DNA from: Diplocarpon mali
Lineage: Eukaryota > Ascomycota > Leotiomycetes > Helotiales > Drepanopezizaceae
Length of the DNA: 64,000 nt
NCBI GenBank assembly: GCA_024741835.1
Contig: JAENRP010000009.1
Coordinates: forward strand, 1 to 64,000
Direction of reading: 5' to 3'
Below, one piece after another: positions 36,319 to 47,979 of the stretch (the first letter of the stretch is position 1; every line of letters starts with the position of its first letter). The notes beneath the pieces are model-generated. The model saw only the letters and a list, made by a program, of their open reading frames with translations, searched no databases and was not told the DNA's origin. The translations under genes and the position numbers were made by a program.

Positions 36319-39300
36319 CTTATACACTAGGTTAAATTCGAAGTTGGTATATATAGGATCTAGCGCAAGGATAAGGCGTTTGTATAACCCTTTAGCAATA
36401 ACCTATATCTACTACTTAGTTTGCTATAGTTATAGAAGGTTAATAGCTCTATTGACATTCGCAAATTACGAACTATAATAGGCGATTTAGCAAATGGTAA
36501 AAAGAAGGTAATCATTAAGGGTCTTAAATTCGTACTATCTAAGCACTATAAGCTATTTCTATACTTAGTTGGTATGCCAGACCTAGGCTTAGTGATTCTA
36601 GGAAGACCAACTACTAGGAAATCTAATTAGTAAGATAAGCTAGGAGATAGCTCTAGTAAAAGTAGGAGCAAGAGTAATAAGATAGATTCATCTATAGATT
36701 CAAAAAACTAGATAGAAATAGTCGACCTAAGATTGTTATTAAAAGCATTAATAGTGCACTGCCAATTAAGGCAGTGACTAAATCGACTAGTATACTATAT
36801 ATAGAAGAAAAAGATATTCCTTAATACCTTAAAGGAAGAATCGCAACAAGTGCTATATACAATCGAGATTAACCTATAAGACTAACGTTCGAAGCTCTAT
36901 AGGTATGTATAGAGGAAATATGCGATTATAAGGAGTCTGTCGCCCTACGATTAATAAAGAAGAACCGCAGTAGGATGGTAGGATAATAAGTTCGCAGCCT
37001 ACTAGGCTTAAGTGCTAGATTGGAAGGATTGAGCATAGATATTGGTATAATAATAGACTTAGGGGAGTTGTTATACTAAGGGGAGTCGCCATGCTATAAG
37101 GTGGTAATACTATACCTAACCTATCGACGCCTATGCTAACGACCGCTATCGGATGAATTAGACCTGATTATTGATAAATGGTTTAAGACCCTTAGAATTA
37201 GAATAGGAAATATAACCGACGAATAGCAAAGTCGGCTAAAAAGGCTGCTATATATGTATTAGGATCTAGATGCGAAGGAGTTGCAGAACTTGCCACCAAC
37301 CGACCTATATACTTATAGAGTCCGATTGAAGGAGGGAATTAAGCCATATTCGATAGCTTGGCAAAAGCGTTGGCCGGTTGTAAAGGAGTATTGGCTTTAA
37401 TGATATATTAATAAAGGACTGAGCTGCGGTTTCTATAAATGCATAATAGTAGCAAATAGCCAGTTATCTAATTGGAATGCATAGGCTGTTATTATCGATA
37501 AGGTAGAGAACCTGCAACTATAAAACGAACCTTAAATTACCTTTAACTACTGCAATATAGTTGAGAGAATGCCTAGTTATTATATAGAATTGTCTATAAA
37601 GCTGTATAACTACTTAAGATATCCCTTATATAAGCTATTTCTCAAATTCGACCTTAAGAACGCATATTAGTATATGCTAGTTCATTTAGCAGATCGCTAT
37701 TACTTCGCCTTTATAATATCTGGTATTAGGCAGCTCTAATAGATTAGAATACTATAGGGATTGATGACTTCTGGTTATAATATAATTGAACTGATATATA
37801 TTATACTAGGCCAGATATTACCTAATAAGCTAGACTATAGCGACTTTGCTAGCCAGCCATTAGTGATTATTACTTTAGATAAGAACTCTCTTCCTATATG
37901 CAGCTTCTATATTGATAATATCTTTAGAGGTTATTAGGATTTTAAAGAGGGCTACTGATTTATAGTAAATGAATTGTTCCTAAGGGTAGCATAGGCGCGT
38001 ATACAGCTTTCCTTTAAAAAGATAGAACTATTTATAAATAAGGTTATTGCGCTAGGTATTACTTATAAGTTAAGAGGTCTAATCTCAACTAAACTAGAGC
38101 GATTAAATAAGATTCAGGCATAGCTAGTCCTTAAATCTGCCACCTAGGTTCAAGAGTTCGTTAGTGCTATTAGTATCACTCGACGATTTGTAAAGAACTT
38201 CGCAAAGATCAAGTTGCTACTATTATAGCTGACTAGTAATATCGACTGGCGTTAGGGGAAGGCTGAACAAGTGTCTTTTAAGATACTACGCCAGAAGTGT
38301 TCAGATATCCTTAATATGCATAGCTAAGACGGTAGAAGATCTGCGGTCTACTTCTATTCTAATGCAAGCAAATAAAGAGCTAGTTGTTATATTACCTAGT
38401 AGCGAAAAGGGACCGAAGTGGCAATCTTATATAACGCCTTTATATTCTTAAAGTTGCAATGCAATTATAAAATGTATAAATGCGAGTTATATGCGATTAT
38501 AGAGTTCAGTCGCAAGTTCGACTATATATTTAAAGGGCCGATTATAGCAACTGTTTTTACTAACTATCAGCCTTTGACCTACTTCTTAAAGTCATTTAGT
38601 ATTAAGGGCATTTACGTAAGGTGGGCATCTGAGCTACGCTAGTTGAATATCAAGATACGCTAGATCCTAGGTTCAAGGAATAAGATCGCCAACGCCCTCT
38701 TTAAAACTATCTTTCTTAATCTAAACAGAGACTCCAACTACCTTAACGACTTTAGCCACCTTGATCTATCTAATATTAAACTAGAGTGGGTTTGGAAAGA
38801 TAGGAAGGGTGGTTATAAAGAACTAATAAAATAAGTCAGCAACCTACTTTATAATAAGGAGTTGTACTGCATAATACTAAGGGAGTCCTTAAAAGTGTTA
38901 CTAAGGGTATTATTATTTATAGCTAGATTATAATATACTAACCCTATATATATCAAGTGATCGAAGTCTAAGTACTTCCTAACTATCTTACAATTATTCG
39001 CTTTAGAAAGTGTCTAATAAAATCATCTACTGCGAACCAAGTACCGCAACTGCGACTAGTACTCTGAAGTAGCTGGCTTCCTCATTTCAGCCGAATACTT
39101 AGATTAGTATATTACTAAGACCTAATAAACCGCTTTCTATAGGAAGGTGGACTGGTATAGCACTAATAGCTAAAGCAACTTATATATCCAAATCCAAGGG
39201 GCGATTAAGCATTATATATTGCCTAGCGAAGTATCAGCTATTCTATATACTACTTATAATAAAGGAGGCCACTTTTAAGCCGCTATTACTATTCGGAAGC

Positions 39301-40440
39301 TATCTGATATATTTTGGCCTAGTATGGCAAAAGATATAAGAGACTATATACTTAGCTATTTGCGCTATGCTTAGTATAGTACCGCTCGACGGACCTAGAC
39401 CCTTACTAAGGTTACAGTTTCTAATATTATAAAGCTACTTAGTGCCGATTGGATTGGACCCTTCCTTAATTTCAACCGCTTAGATAAGGTCTAATGGATC
39501 TTGCTAGTTATTGATTACTTCTCTTGCTATACGTAGGCCCGGGCATTCGATACTAATAATTCGGCTGCTATTATTGATTTCCTATCTAATATCTTTAGTA
39601 TATATAGTATACTAGTTGGTATTTATACTAATCTAGGCCTTTATTTTAAAGTAGAAGTGGTTAGTTAGGTAAAGGAATAAGGCGCGGTTTGGACTATATT
39701 ACCCTTTAGGGCTAAGAAGGCCATTAGAATAATCGAAAAAGCAGTTGATATATTTTAGCAAGTTCTAAAGAAGGTATGCCCTATGCTATAGTTATAGCCC
39801 GAATAGCTTAATCGAGCACTCTACGACTTTAACAATTGTTATATTACCTATCTTAGCTATAGCTTATTTAAAATCCTGCTTAGGTTCGATAGCTTTAATA
39901 TAGTTAGCAAATAGTTTCTGCCATTCTGCCGCCAGTCGCTAGCTACACTTCTTAAGGGTCTAAAGAGTAGGTTAGAAACTGCATTGCCTAGTAGTAATAA
40001 ATACGCCGACCTTATAGTAGATTATATAGTTAAGAGATAGGAAGTCCGAGAGATTATTAACGCTAGATCCGATTTTGCTCGCTAACGTACAAAGGAGCGC
40101 TATAACTTAAGGGTCTATTTAGATAAGACGCTAATCCTTAGACAATTAATTATATTATTTAATAAGAGACAGTTAGGTAAGAAGCTAAGGCTAGCGTAGC
40201 GTAGCCCTTTTATTATCGTAGGTTATACTAGCGAGTTAGGGAAATTATATACTCTCCGCTAGATCGATAGTATAAGCATACAAGGTCACTTTTACAGCGA
40301 TCACCTAAAGGCGTTCCGACTACAAGAAGGCTACCTAATTATATCGAACGAATAAGAGCTCCCTATATTCCAGAATATTCGACTTAGTAACGCAGCGTTT
40401 AAACTGCTAAAGGCAGTACGTACGATTGCTAGCACCTATT
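36319..40440 (+). pseudogene. Gypsy pol: RT, RNase H, integrase (decayed)
   Basis: Plus strand after Copia B. RT: VRLKEGIKPYSIAWQKRWPV (about 37322-37381), FLKFDLKNAY (about 37640), and the YIDD box as YIDNI (about 37910). RNase H: YKCELYAIIEFSRKFDYIF (38479-38535) and FTNYQPLTYF (about 38560). Integrase: ADWIGPFLNFNRLDKV (about 39444), YFSCYT.ARAFDTNNSAA, and a GPY/F-like end SPFIIVGYTSELGKLYTL then HFYSDHLKAFRL (40205-40320). RNase H before integrase places it in Ty3/Gypsy. Stops are frequent. The longest open piece is 74 codons (38418-38642). Confidence 0.85.
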
Positions 40441-40703
40441 ATACTTAAACCTCTAAAGACTCTATCATCTGCAAGGTGCTATCGAGTAGAAAATGGAAGG
40501 GAACTATAAGTGGCTTTTTGCTTATTTTCATATATTAAACAATATCTATATTAGAGTTCTAATATACCTAGTCTAAAGCAGAGCGCAGGTTATAACTAGT
40601 CTAGTAACCGTTGCTTATTTTATTATATAGCTATCTTATTGCTAGAGTAGTAGGACATCTGGCACTATACCACTTAAGGGGCTTCGTGCGTGCCATAGGG
40701 AGT

Positions 40704-40838
40704 AAAAACCTTCCAGAATGGAAAGGGTGGTATTAGTCAGCACTTAGAGTGCCTTAGGCACCTAGATGTACTATAAATATCTTCTCTTAGGGTTTACTCC
40801 TCCGAGTCTAATATAACTCCCTGTCACACCAGTTATTT
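40704..40838 (+). repeat. Gypsy 3' LTR
   Basis: Partner of 19328-19462, preceded by purine-rich AGGGAG (40697-40702), a weak polypurine tract, and followed by GAGGC. Confidence 0.88.
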
Positions 40839-42585
40839 GAGGCCACCCACCCCGGCTCCAGCTGGACTCGTAGTCCCCACGGTGAAGTAATACGCTGCTA
40901 CCTCTGCTCCAGGGGGGAGGGGCTGGGATGGAGAAGTATGGAAGACTCGGCTTGCTCTCGGTTCCTTGTGTGAATGGCTGCTCTCCCCTTGCCTCATGGC
41001 GTGCTGATCCGCGGCTTCCAAGGCGTGGGCGTCGGCGGGATAGCAGAAGATCGGGGGGAACCCTACTCGCGGTACAGTTCAGTGATGGCACGGCTCCCCT
41101 CGTCGTCAATCAACCAAGTTCCCAGGAGGGTCCACGCCAGATACCCAGAATTAGGCGAGTAAACAAAACATCAGGTCGCCGCACCACCCAACCGCCGGCT
41201 CCCGAATCCCGCTCCTCAGGAGTGTTCCTCTTCACGTCCTGCCTCGTGCACGGCACCCAGCAATCCTCTGGTGCCGCGGCTAAGTATCATTGAACCCCTT
41301 GGGGACGAGGGGTATTTGTTCTTCCCCACCACCCCACCAGACTCTGCCATGCTGTCGATTCCGAAGAGAAGCCAAATCCCACCCAGATCCGGAGGCTCCG
41401 GAAATAGAGCTTGCGCCACGCGAGGAGCCGTGGTCTTCCTGCGTCTCGCAGGATATTGTACGGTGATCGATCTGCCGAGACCAAAGGACCAGAGGGCGCG
41501 GCTATGCGAGTACGCGAAGTAAACATCTGATCTCTGGGGGGGGGGGATACCGTCGACAACCTGCCACTTGCCCTTGACACTTGACACTTGCCACTTCATA
41601 CATCGGACGCACGGAAGATTCCGTTCTGCGCTGCCGCGTGGAATACCATGTGACCGGGTGGTGTCGAGTACAGTCGCGAGCCTCCGCTGCTACGATCAGA
41701 TTTGATATTAATAGAAACCGGCTTCTGGCTGAAACGCGACCAACCTCGTCTTGGGACGAAGTCTGTTTGTTCTCACAGCCACATGGCCCATCCCCCTTTC
41801 ACCTCACCTCACCTCACCTCGCCTCACCTCACCTCACACCACCTCACTCTACTCTAGACGGCACTGCTCTCGACTCCACCCCCGTGGACACCGCACCGAA
41901 CCATCTCCACTCCTATCCGGGTCGCCGGCTGGGGAGAAAAGGCGTGAAGAAATCACTCTTCCCCAAGCCTCTCCAACCCCCAAAACACCTTGGGGGCCCG
42001 GTAGCCCCGTCAACCGTCGGCTCCACCTCATCAATTCTCTTCGTACTCGTCTCGCAAATCTCGTTCGGCCTCGGCGCCGCCTTCACCTCGTTCCGAAGGC
42101 AGGCCTCGCCGTCCAATAGGACTCCCGTTGCAGAGCTTATATGATTTACGGTTCACCGATTCTCTTGTCCTCCTCGCATGGCATCTTGGACATGACCACT
42201 GCAGAACACATCAAGCCTCCAGTATTCCTGGGGGGGCAGAGTCTGGCACTTGGAACTTGGCAGACGCGCAGGGTTTTCCTCCCGAGAAATGCGAGGATTC
42301 GCGCTGGCTTCCAAGCCTCGTCTGTGACGCGGAAGGAGGCGTTGGGGTGGCATTCACTGTCCGCATGATGTTCGTGGGAATGAATACATCTTCATAGAGG
42401 TATATATATCTATCGTCGTCTTCCTCGTCACATCCGCCGTCCCGACCCCACATCTTGCCCTGCACTCTTAATACCCGCTTCAACCCACCATCCCCCTCCC
42501 CCTCTTCCCCCCCTCCCCTCCCTCTCAATTGCTCAGCGCCGTCTCTCCATCCCTTCCCGCCAACCAACACAGATACAGAATCGCC
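40839..42585. other. Intergenic, upstream of the GPI-protein gene
   Basis: Abrupt return to GC-rich DNA directly at the Gypsy 3' end. Several frames of 60-190 codons overlap on both strands but show no domain. Includes a CCTCA repeat (41800-41848) and a TATATATAT box at 42401-42409, about 180 bp upstream of the next start. Confidence 0.55.
41800..41848. repeat. (ACCTC)n microsatellite
   Basis: About nine near-perfect copies of the pentamer. Confidence 0.85.
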
Positions 42586-43218
42586 ATGCAACTCAAGAAC
42601 ATCATCGTCCTGGCTCTCGCCTCGGCAGTCGCTGTACGCTCACCCTCCACTCCCGCCAAGATGAGCCCAGCTAACTCCCCCCCAGGCAGACACGGACGAC
42701 GGCCCCTTCGACGATATCGAGAACTTCGCTGAAGATGCCCGGAGCATTTGGAACCAAGCGACCTCCCGGGGCAGCAGCTACTGGTCTTCAGTTGGAGCGG
42801 AGGCATCTGCCATCGGCGCCTCGTATTCGTCCGGTACGTCCCCTCCCCTCCCCCGCCCTCCCCCATCCCCTCTGCATCGGCTCACGGTCACTCTCCAGAA
42901 TTCTCCAAGTTCACCGCGACGGCGACTCCCGGTCCGGCGGCCTCGTCTTACCTCGCCTCCCTCGAATCCGCGGCCGAGTCCGCCTTCTCCTCGCTCAGCA
43001 GCCGGGTCAGCAAAGGCGAGACGGCTGCCGCCACCACCCCGCCGACCGCGGCCAACACCTCCTCGCCCACGAGCTCCGGCGCGTCCTCGAAGAACACCAG
43101 CCCGGCCGGGCCGGCCAACACGAGCCCGCCGTCGAGCGACGCCGCGGGCGTCTTCCCCGCGGCCGCCATTGGCGCCATGCTCTTCGCTGGTGCGGCGGCC
43201 TTTGCGATGGTTTTGTAG
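42586..43218 (+). CDS. Small GPI-anchored, Ser/Thr/Ala-rich cell-surface protein
   Basis: Three exons, 42586-42633, 42686-42833 and 42899-43218, join to 171 residues. Intron 1 (phase 0) has a clear GCTAAC branch site and a C-rich acceptor; intron 2 is phase 1. The N-terminus MQLKNIIVLALASAVA is a signal peptide, with cleavage expected near Ala16. The mature part starts with an acidic ADTDDGPFDDIENF stretch. From about residue 95 it is a Ser/Thr/Pro/Ala stalk with NTS sequons, then a short spacer, a small-residue anchor site near SSDAAG, and a hydrophobic tail ending FAMVL, the plan of a GPI-anchored wall protein. No catalytic domain is seen. It probably acts at the cell surface; exact role unknown. 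The splice solution restores a continuous frame, so I trust it. Confidence 0.82.
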
Positions 43219-45529
43219 AGATGCGGCTGGCACGGAGGATCGGGACAGACGGGCGTCGCGGGCGGGGACGGAGCGCGAGGATCCCTCTCCAGTTCTCCTC
43301 TCCTTGCCGGTCCCGAACGGGAGGAGGTATCTGTCTAATTCATGTCCCTACCGGATACCTAGATAGCTAAATAGCACTGCTGGTTCACGCGATCTCCCGA
43401 CTCGCAGGCCCACGTCTGGAGAGATCTCGGATCTCTCCAACTAAGCACGTCGTCTCGAGGCGGCCAGAGCCACTGCACTCTCCCTCTCGCACAGAGCCCC
43501 AACACACCCCCTTCCCACACTTGACCAGACCATCTCACTCGCCGCCACATCCCCCCGCCGACCCTCACCAACCCCACGCGCAACGCGTCGCAAGGCCGAG
43601 CGGTGATACCCTTCCCCCCCCTCGATCACCACGCCCCTCTACGAAACGAGCGCGCCATGCCCAGTCCCGACAGCGCCGGTTGCGTGTCGAAGCGGAACAG
43701 GGAAGAAGAAGCGCAAGCCAGGGGAGGTTCCGGCCCGAGCTCGCCGACTGGCCAATCCGCATGATGGTTTGCGGGGAGCGGGGATGGAATGGAATGAAAA
43801 TAGAATAGGAAAGGAATAGGAAAGGAATAGGAAAAAAGGCAACGCCAAGCCACAAAAGCTGTGCACCTCGTGTGCAGAGGCGTAGACACAAGGACGACCG
43901 GCCGTCCACGTCGCGAGGCGCGCGAGCACGGGCTCGGCGGGATGGCGATGGACGGTCGACTTGGATTGGATTGGATTGGATTGGATTTGACTGGACTGGA
44001 CTGGACTGGATCAGATCGGATCGACGAGGTCTCCCAGACGCCTGGTCTCGGCCGCGACGTCCTCGCAGCTGGCTGGCCTTGTTGGATGCTAGGTGAGCAC
44101 TGGGCGTCTGACGAGGGTGTTGGTGTGCGCGGGGCGGTGTTGGTTCGGTCTGGTCTGGTGGCGGGTTCTGTGTTCTGTGCTGGCTGATCTTGGCTATCTG
44201 TGCATCGGTATTGGTATTTGTATTTATATTCGTGTTGATATCTATATCCATATGCACATCTAATCTATATCCATATCTATATCCATATCCATATTCATAT
44301 CCATATCCGCATCTAATCCATCCATCTCTTATACATCCCCTCCCCTCCGATCCCCGAGGCAGCACGTAGAGTGCGCGGTGCGAATGCGAGGCCCCAGGTG
44401 CAAGAGGGCGAGCGTGATATGCAAACTGCAAGCGAGCGAGGTGCGTGCATGCTAGAACACAGGTGCACATAGGGACGCAGAGATACACGTAGATACCTCC
44501 GTGCGGGCGTCCATTCCAAGAGGACGAGGAGTTGCAAGCACACTGTCTCCTCGTCACAGGTCGGCCTCACCTGACCTCATGTCCTCCGGAACAGCGTGAC
44601 GTCGGCGAGGCAGCGACACCGTAGGAGGCGGGGGGACAGAAAAGGCGTCGCGCCGAGTCAGATTCTCTACCGCATATCTCGAGTCGCCCGGCTCCTTGTC
44701 TAGATACATCTCTCCCCACGCTGCCAGCAGTCACCCACCTCACCCACCTCTCCCCCGGACTCTCGATTCCCAACAGAAGACTTCAAGGATAAACGAATGC
44801 AAAGCAGCGACTGCCAGACGGCTCCCCAGCCTCCAGTCCACACAAAGGGAGCCAGGGAAACCCCCCAGGTGGGCGGTCGGAAATTAGTACAGAGGGCGAT
44901 AAATACACATATTAGAGCGGTGCGGGACCTGGTCCGCCCCGACCGCTGCCGCAAGACTCAAGGAGAGAAAACACCCGAGGGAGATGCGAGAGGCACCTGC
45001 TTCGGGGCCTGGCAGAGACCCGACATCCCTCAAGAGTACCCCCTTCCATCCGGCCGCAAGGACCCCGTTCAAGTGACAAAGGAAATTTTTTGATAGTTGG
45101 TGCTCTGCAAGGCTGTCCACACTCTCTTCCTCTCCTCTCTCCACCAGAGTGAAACAACTTATATCGTGCAGTCTATAAGGGGGGGGGGTATTTTGAAGAC
45201 AAATAAGCAATTCGGGATTCTTCACATCCACGGTGAAGCCCCGCAAGTCGTCGGCCTTGGAAGAGATACAGCAGTAGTGGGAAGATGTCTTGGTCCTCGG
45301 GAGAACATTCGACGCCGAAAATGTACAAGCTAACCCCGGCGCTGGAACAGCCACCCATTCCAACCCTGGTGACAAGGGAACGTAGCAAATTGACCAGAGC
45401 TTCAAACCGTGAAGATCCTCAACGCCATGCAATGTAGATGCTCGGAAGAAATAAAGGAAAATAGAGAAGAAAGATAGAGACAGCCTTCCCTCCGTGTGTT
45501 ACAGGCGCACGTCGCACTCTACAGACGCC
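43219..45529. other. Intergenic with several microsatellites
   Basis: Between the convergent GPI-protein and kinase genes. Contains a GGAATAGGAAA run (43801-43835), TTGGA then CTGGA runs (43961-44010), and a CCATAT-type run (44237-44310). The 330-codon minus-strand frame (43565-44557) runs straight through these repeats, is low-complexity and shows no domain, so I do not call it a gene. Confidence 0.6.
43801..44310. repeat. Cluster of simple repeats
   Basis: Three simple-sequence runs in 510 bp: an 11-mer GGAATAGGAAA, pentamers TTGGA/CTGGA, and hexamers of the CCATAT type. Confidence 0.85.
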
Positions 45530-47979
45530 CTAAAAGCGACTCGAGGCCGCAAAGATACTAGCTGCTGCCGCAGCCGCCCATTCGTTCTCCTCGGAATCAT
45601 ATGGGGGCGTTGAAGATTGCTTGTGGCCGCTCGGGGCTTTGGACGGCGTCACCTGGTGCAGACCTTGTCCAAAGAGCACGGCGTTGCCACTAGCCGACGG
45701 CGAGGGCGTGGGGTATGGGTTCGTTAGACCCAGGGTGCTCGTTGACTGTCGCAGCGGCTGCCGGGCGTCGTTTTGGATCGAGTTCCTATCCAGCCTCTTC
45801 ACGGCCTTGTGGGTGCTCGACAAGACCTCGTCGAGCAGCTCGTCCTCTTCGTCGGGCGTCTCGTACTGTCGTGCGCCCCCGGGCACGTGAGACCTTCGCG
45901 TTCGACTTGAAACTGGTCCTCCGGCTCGCATGTTCTCGATGGACCGGGCATGTTGTTTGGGGAGCGAATGGTGTCGCTTCAGAACACTGTTGGGGTTGAC
46001 CAGGTGGCTCGGCGGTTTGGGTGCGGGGCCGTGTTGCGGCGAGTCCAAGTTTTGATGTACGTTGCGCAGAGCTTTGTCGAGAGCCTCGTAGGTGTCGACC
46101 TTCTGTACCGGGCTGGGCACCTGACTCGGGTCGACGACCATCGACGACCTGTTGCTGGCCCACGGCCCACACCCTGCCTGAGCCTCGATATCTATCGACT
46201 TGGGAGACATGGGGGTCTGGGACTGACGCCCCGAGAACCTCCTCGCGCGCTTCCTCAGGTGCGAGAAGAAGCTTTCTTTGTGCCCGCTCGGAGGCGATGC
46301 CAATCCGCCGTTGCCATTCAGGGCCGCCTCCGCCTGCTGCCTGTGGATGTCGGCGTAATGGTTGTTGGAGGAAGCGACCGAGAGCTGCCGGCCGATCTTC
46401 TTCGCTACCTTGGCGTCCATATTGGCTTGACGCGGCCCAGGACCGTACGCATCGTGGTAAGAGGGGGTTCGGCTGCTAGCCTGTGCCGTGACGGCATCCG
46501 AGAGAGGTGAGATCGGCTTGATCGTCGGCAGGATGGGCATGGGAGCGGCGTTCGCGAAACCAGTATTCCAAGATGACCGCTTGATGGCTTGCGGACGCGT
46601 CTTGGCAACAGAAATACTGGTATCGGTCACTGCGTGCACGGGGAGCGGGCGCAATGCAGCAGCATCTTTCCCGGTCGCCTGGGGGGTTCCGGCACTATCG
46701 GACCGGCCTATCAATGACTTTCTGAACCAGGACGACTTGGCAGATGCGGCGGGGGCGAGATCACTGGAATCCTTCGAGCCACGGTAGCCGAGGTCGGAGT
46801 GCTTTCTGCCAACCATCTTCGCAGTTGACGACTTTGGTCTCAGCGGGTCGACGGCATCGGCAAAGAACTCGTGGGCGAGGGCTTGGGTTGAGGTTGGCCG
46901 GCTCTTGGGATCCCACATCAGACACCACGTGACAAAGTTGCTGAGGGACGCGGGCCACTGCGGCGGTCGGAGAACCGTATCCATGGCATGAGGGGCCATC
47001 TTGGGGAAAGAGAATCCAAGCTTCCCGGCCAGACGGGTGCCCTCTCTCCAGTCTCCGCCGCCGACCCTGGAGCCGGCCTTGTTGTACCAGTTTCCAGGGC
47101 TGCCCATGATCTCGCACACTCTCCAGACCTGATCCACCTCGTTCCCGCCGGGGAACAACGGTTTCAGCGTGGCGATCTCGACCGCCATCGCGCCGATGGC
47201 CCAGATGTCAACTGGGGAGGAGTACTCTCCCGCACGCAGCAATACCTCGGGGGCGCGGTACCATCTGGTTGAGACGTAGGTCGTGTATGCCAACTTGGAG
47301 TGCGTCTCTCTCGCCAGGCCAAAGTCGGCAATCTTGACAGTGTACGCCGGAGGGGTCGACGGCGGGGTGACCATCGACGAGTACAGTCGGAAGGAGTTCC
47401 CCGATTCTTGTGGTCCCGACGTGGACACGAGGATGTTTTCCGGCTTGATATCGCGATGGAAGAAGTGATGCGCATGAATATGCTCCAATCCTTGCATTAT
47501 CTGGAACAGGATACTCTTGACGCTGGCAACATCCAGACACTTGTGATCCCGGGCCTTCATCAGTTGGTAGAGGTTGCCATCCATGTACTCCATCGCGATG
47601 TGCAGCTTCTTCGTGAAGGGGTCGAGGAAGATGTCTAGCGCAGGGACGAGATGTTGATGTGACGGTAGGGTTCGGAGGAACACGACCTCTCGAAGCTCTA
47701 GACACGGCTGAAACGACTCGAAACTCTTCTTCATGGTCTTGATCGCGATCTGTAGGACGGCGTCAGTCCGCTCCGGCGCTTCATCCACGCGGGGAGGCTT
47801 ACCACCGTGCCTCTGCGGGCGACCGCGGCACCGGCACCTCGAACCCGCGCCAGGACAACACTGCCAAAGCTGCCATCTCCGATATCCTTCAACACCTCGA
47901 ATCGGTCTTCCAATGCCTGACCCTGACCGGGTTGTGGTGTCGAGGAGCCTCGATGGGTCAGATCATATGCCCCTGTCAT
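45530..47979 (-). CDS. ime2: Ime2/RCK-family serine/threonine protein kinase
   Basis: Two exons, complement(45530-47749, 47803-47979), give 798 residues; the 53-bp intron is phase 0 with GTAAGC donor and CTACAG acceptor. Start at 47979. Kinase domain about 27-320: glycine loop IGDGSFGSV (33-41), catalytic Lys63 in IAIK, HRD 157-159 in FHRDIKPEN, an extended segment before DFG (201-203), then activation motif TTY (215-217) in TTYVSTRWYRAPE. The insert before DFG and the TxY box are typical of Ime2/MAK kinases; yeast Ime2 has TAY. The C-terminal 470 residues are a disordered Ser/Pro/Arg-rich tail, as in the family. Ime2-type kinases govern meiosis in yeast and light-dependent sexual development or mating in filamentous fungi. 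All catalytic residues are present. Ends with SSRF. Certainty is high for family, moderate for ortholog. Confidence 0.92.

Larger units (their letters stand above)
19328..40838 (+). mobile_element. Ty3/Gypsy retrotransposon carrying two nested Copia elements
   Basis: Direct terminal repeats of equal length (135 bp) at 19328-19462 and 40704-40838 are flanked by the 5-bp target duplication GAGGC (19323-19327 and 40839-40843). Gag, protease, RT, RNase H and integrase remnants occur in order on the plus strand, which is the Gypsy order (integrase last). After subtracting the two insertions with their duplications (5995 and 8008 bp) the element is 7508 bp, a normal Gypsy size. All coding parts are broken by stops. 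The LTR ends are AAAAA..TTATTT and not the usual TG..CA, so the ends rest on the duplication and equal repeat length. Confidence 0.9.

Noticed and set aside
43565..44557. 330-codon minus-strand frame
   Set aside because: Runs through three microsatellites, low complexity, no domain; most likely open by chance.
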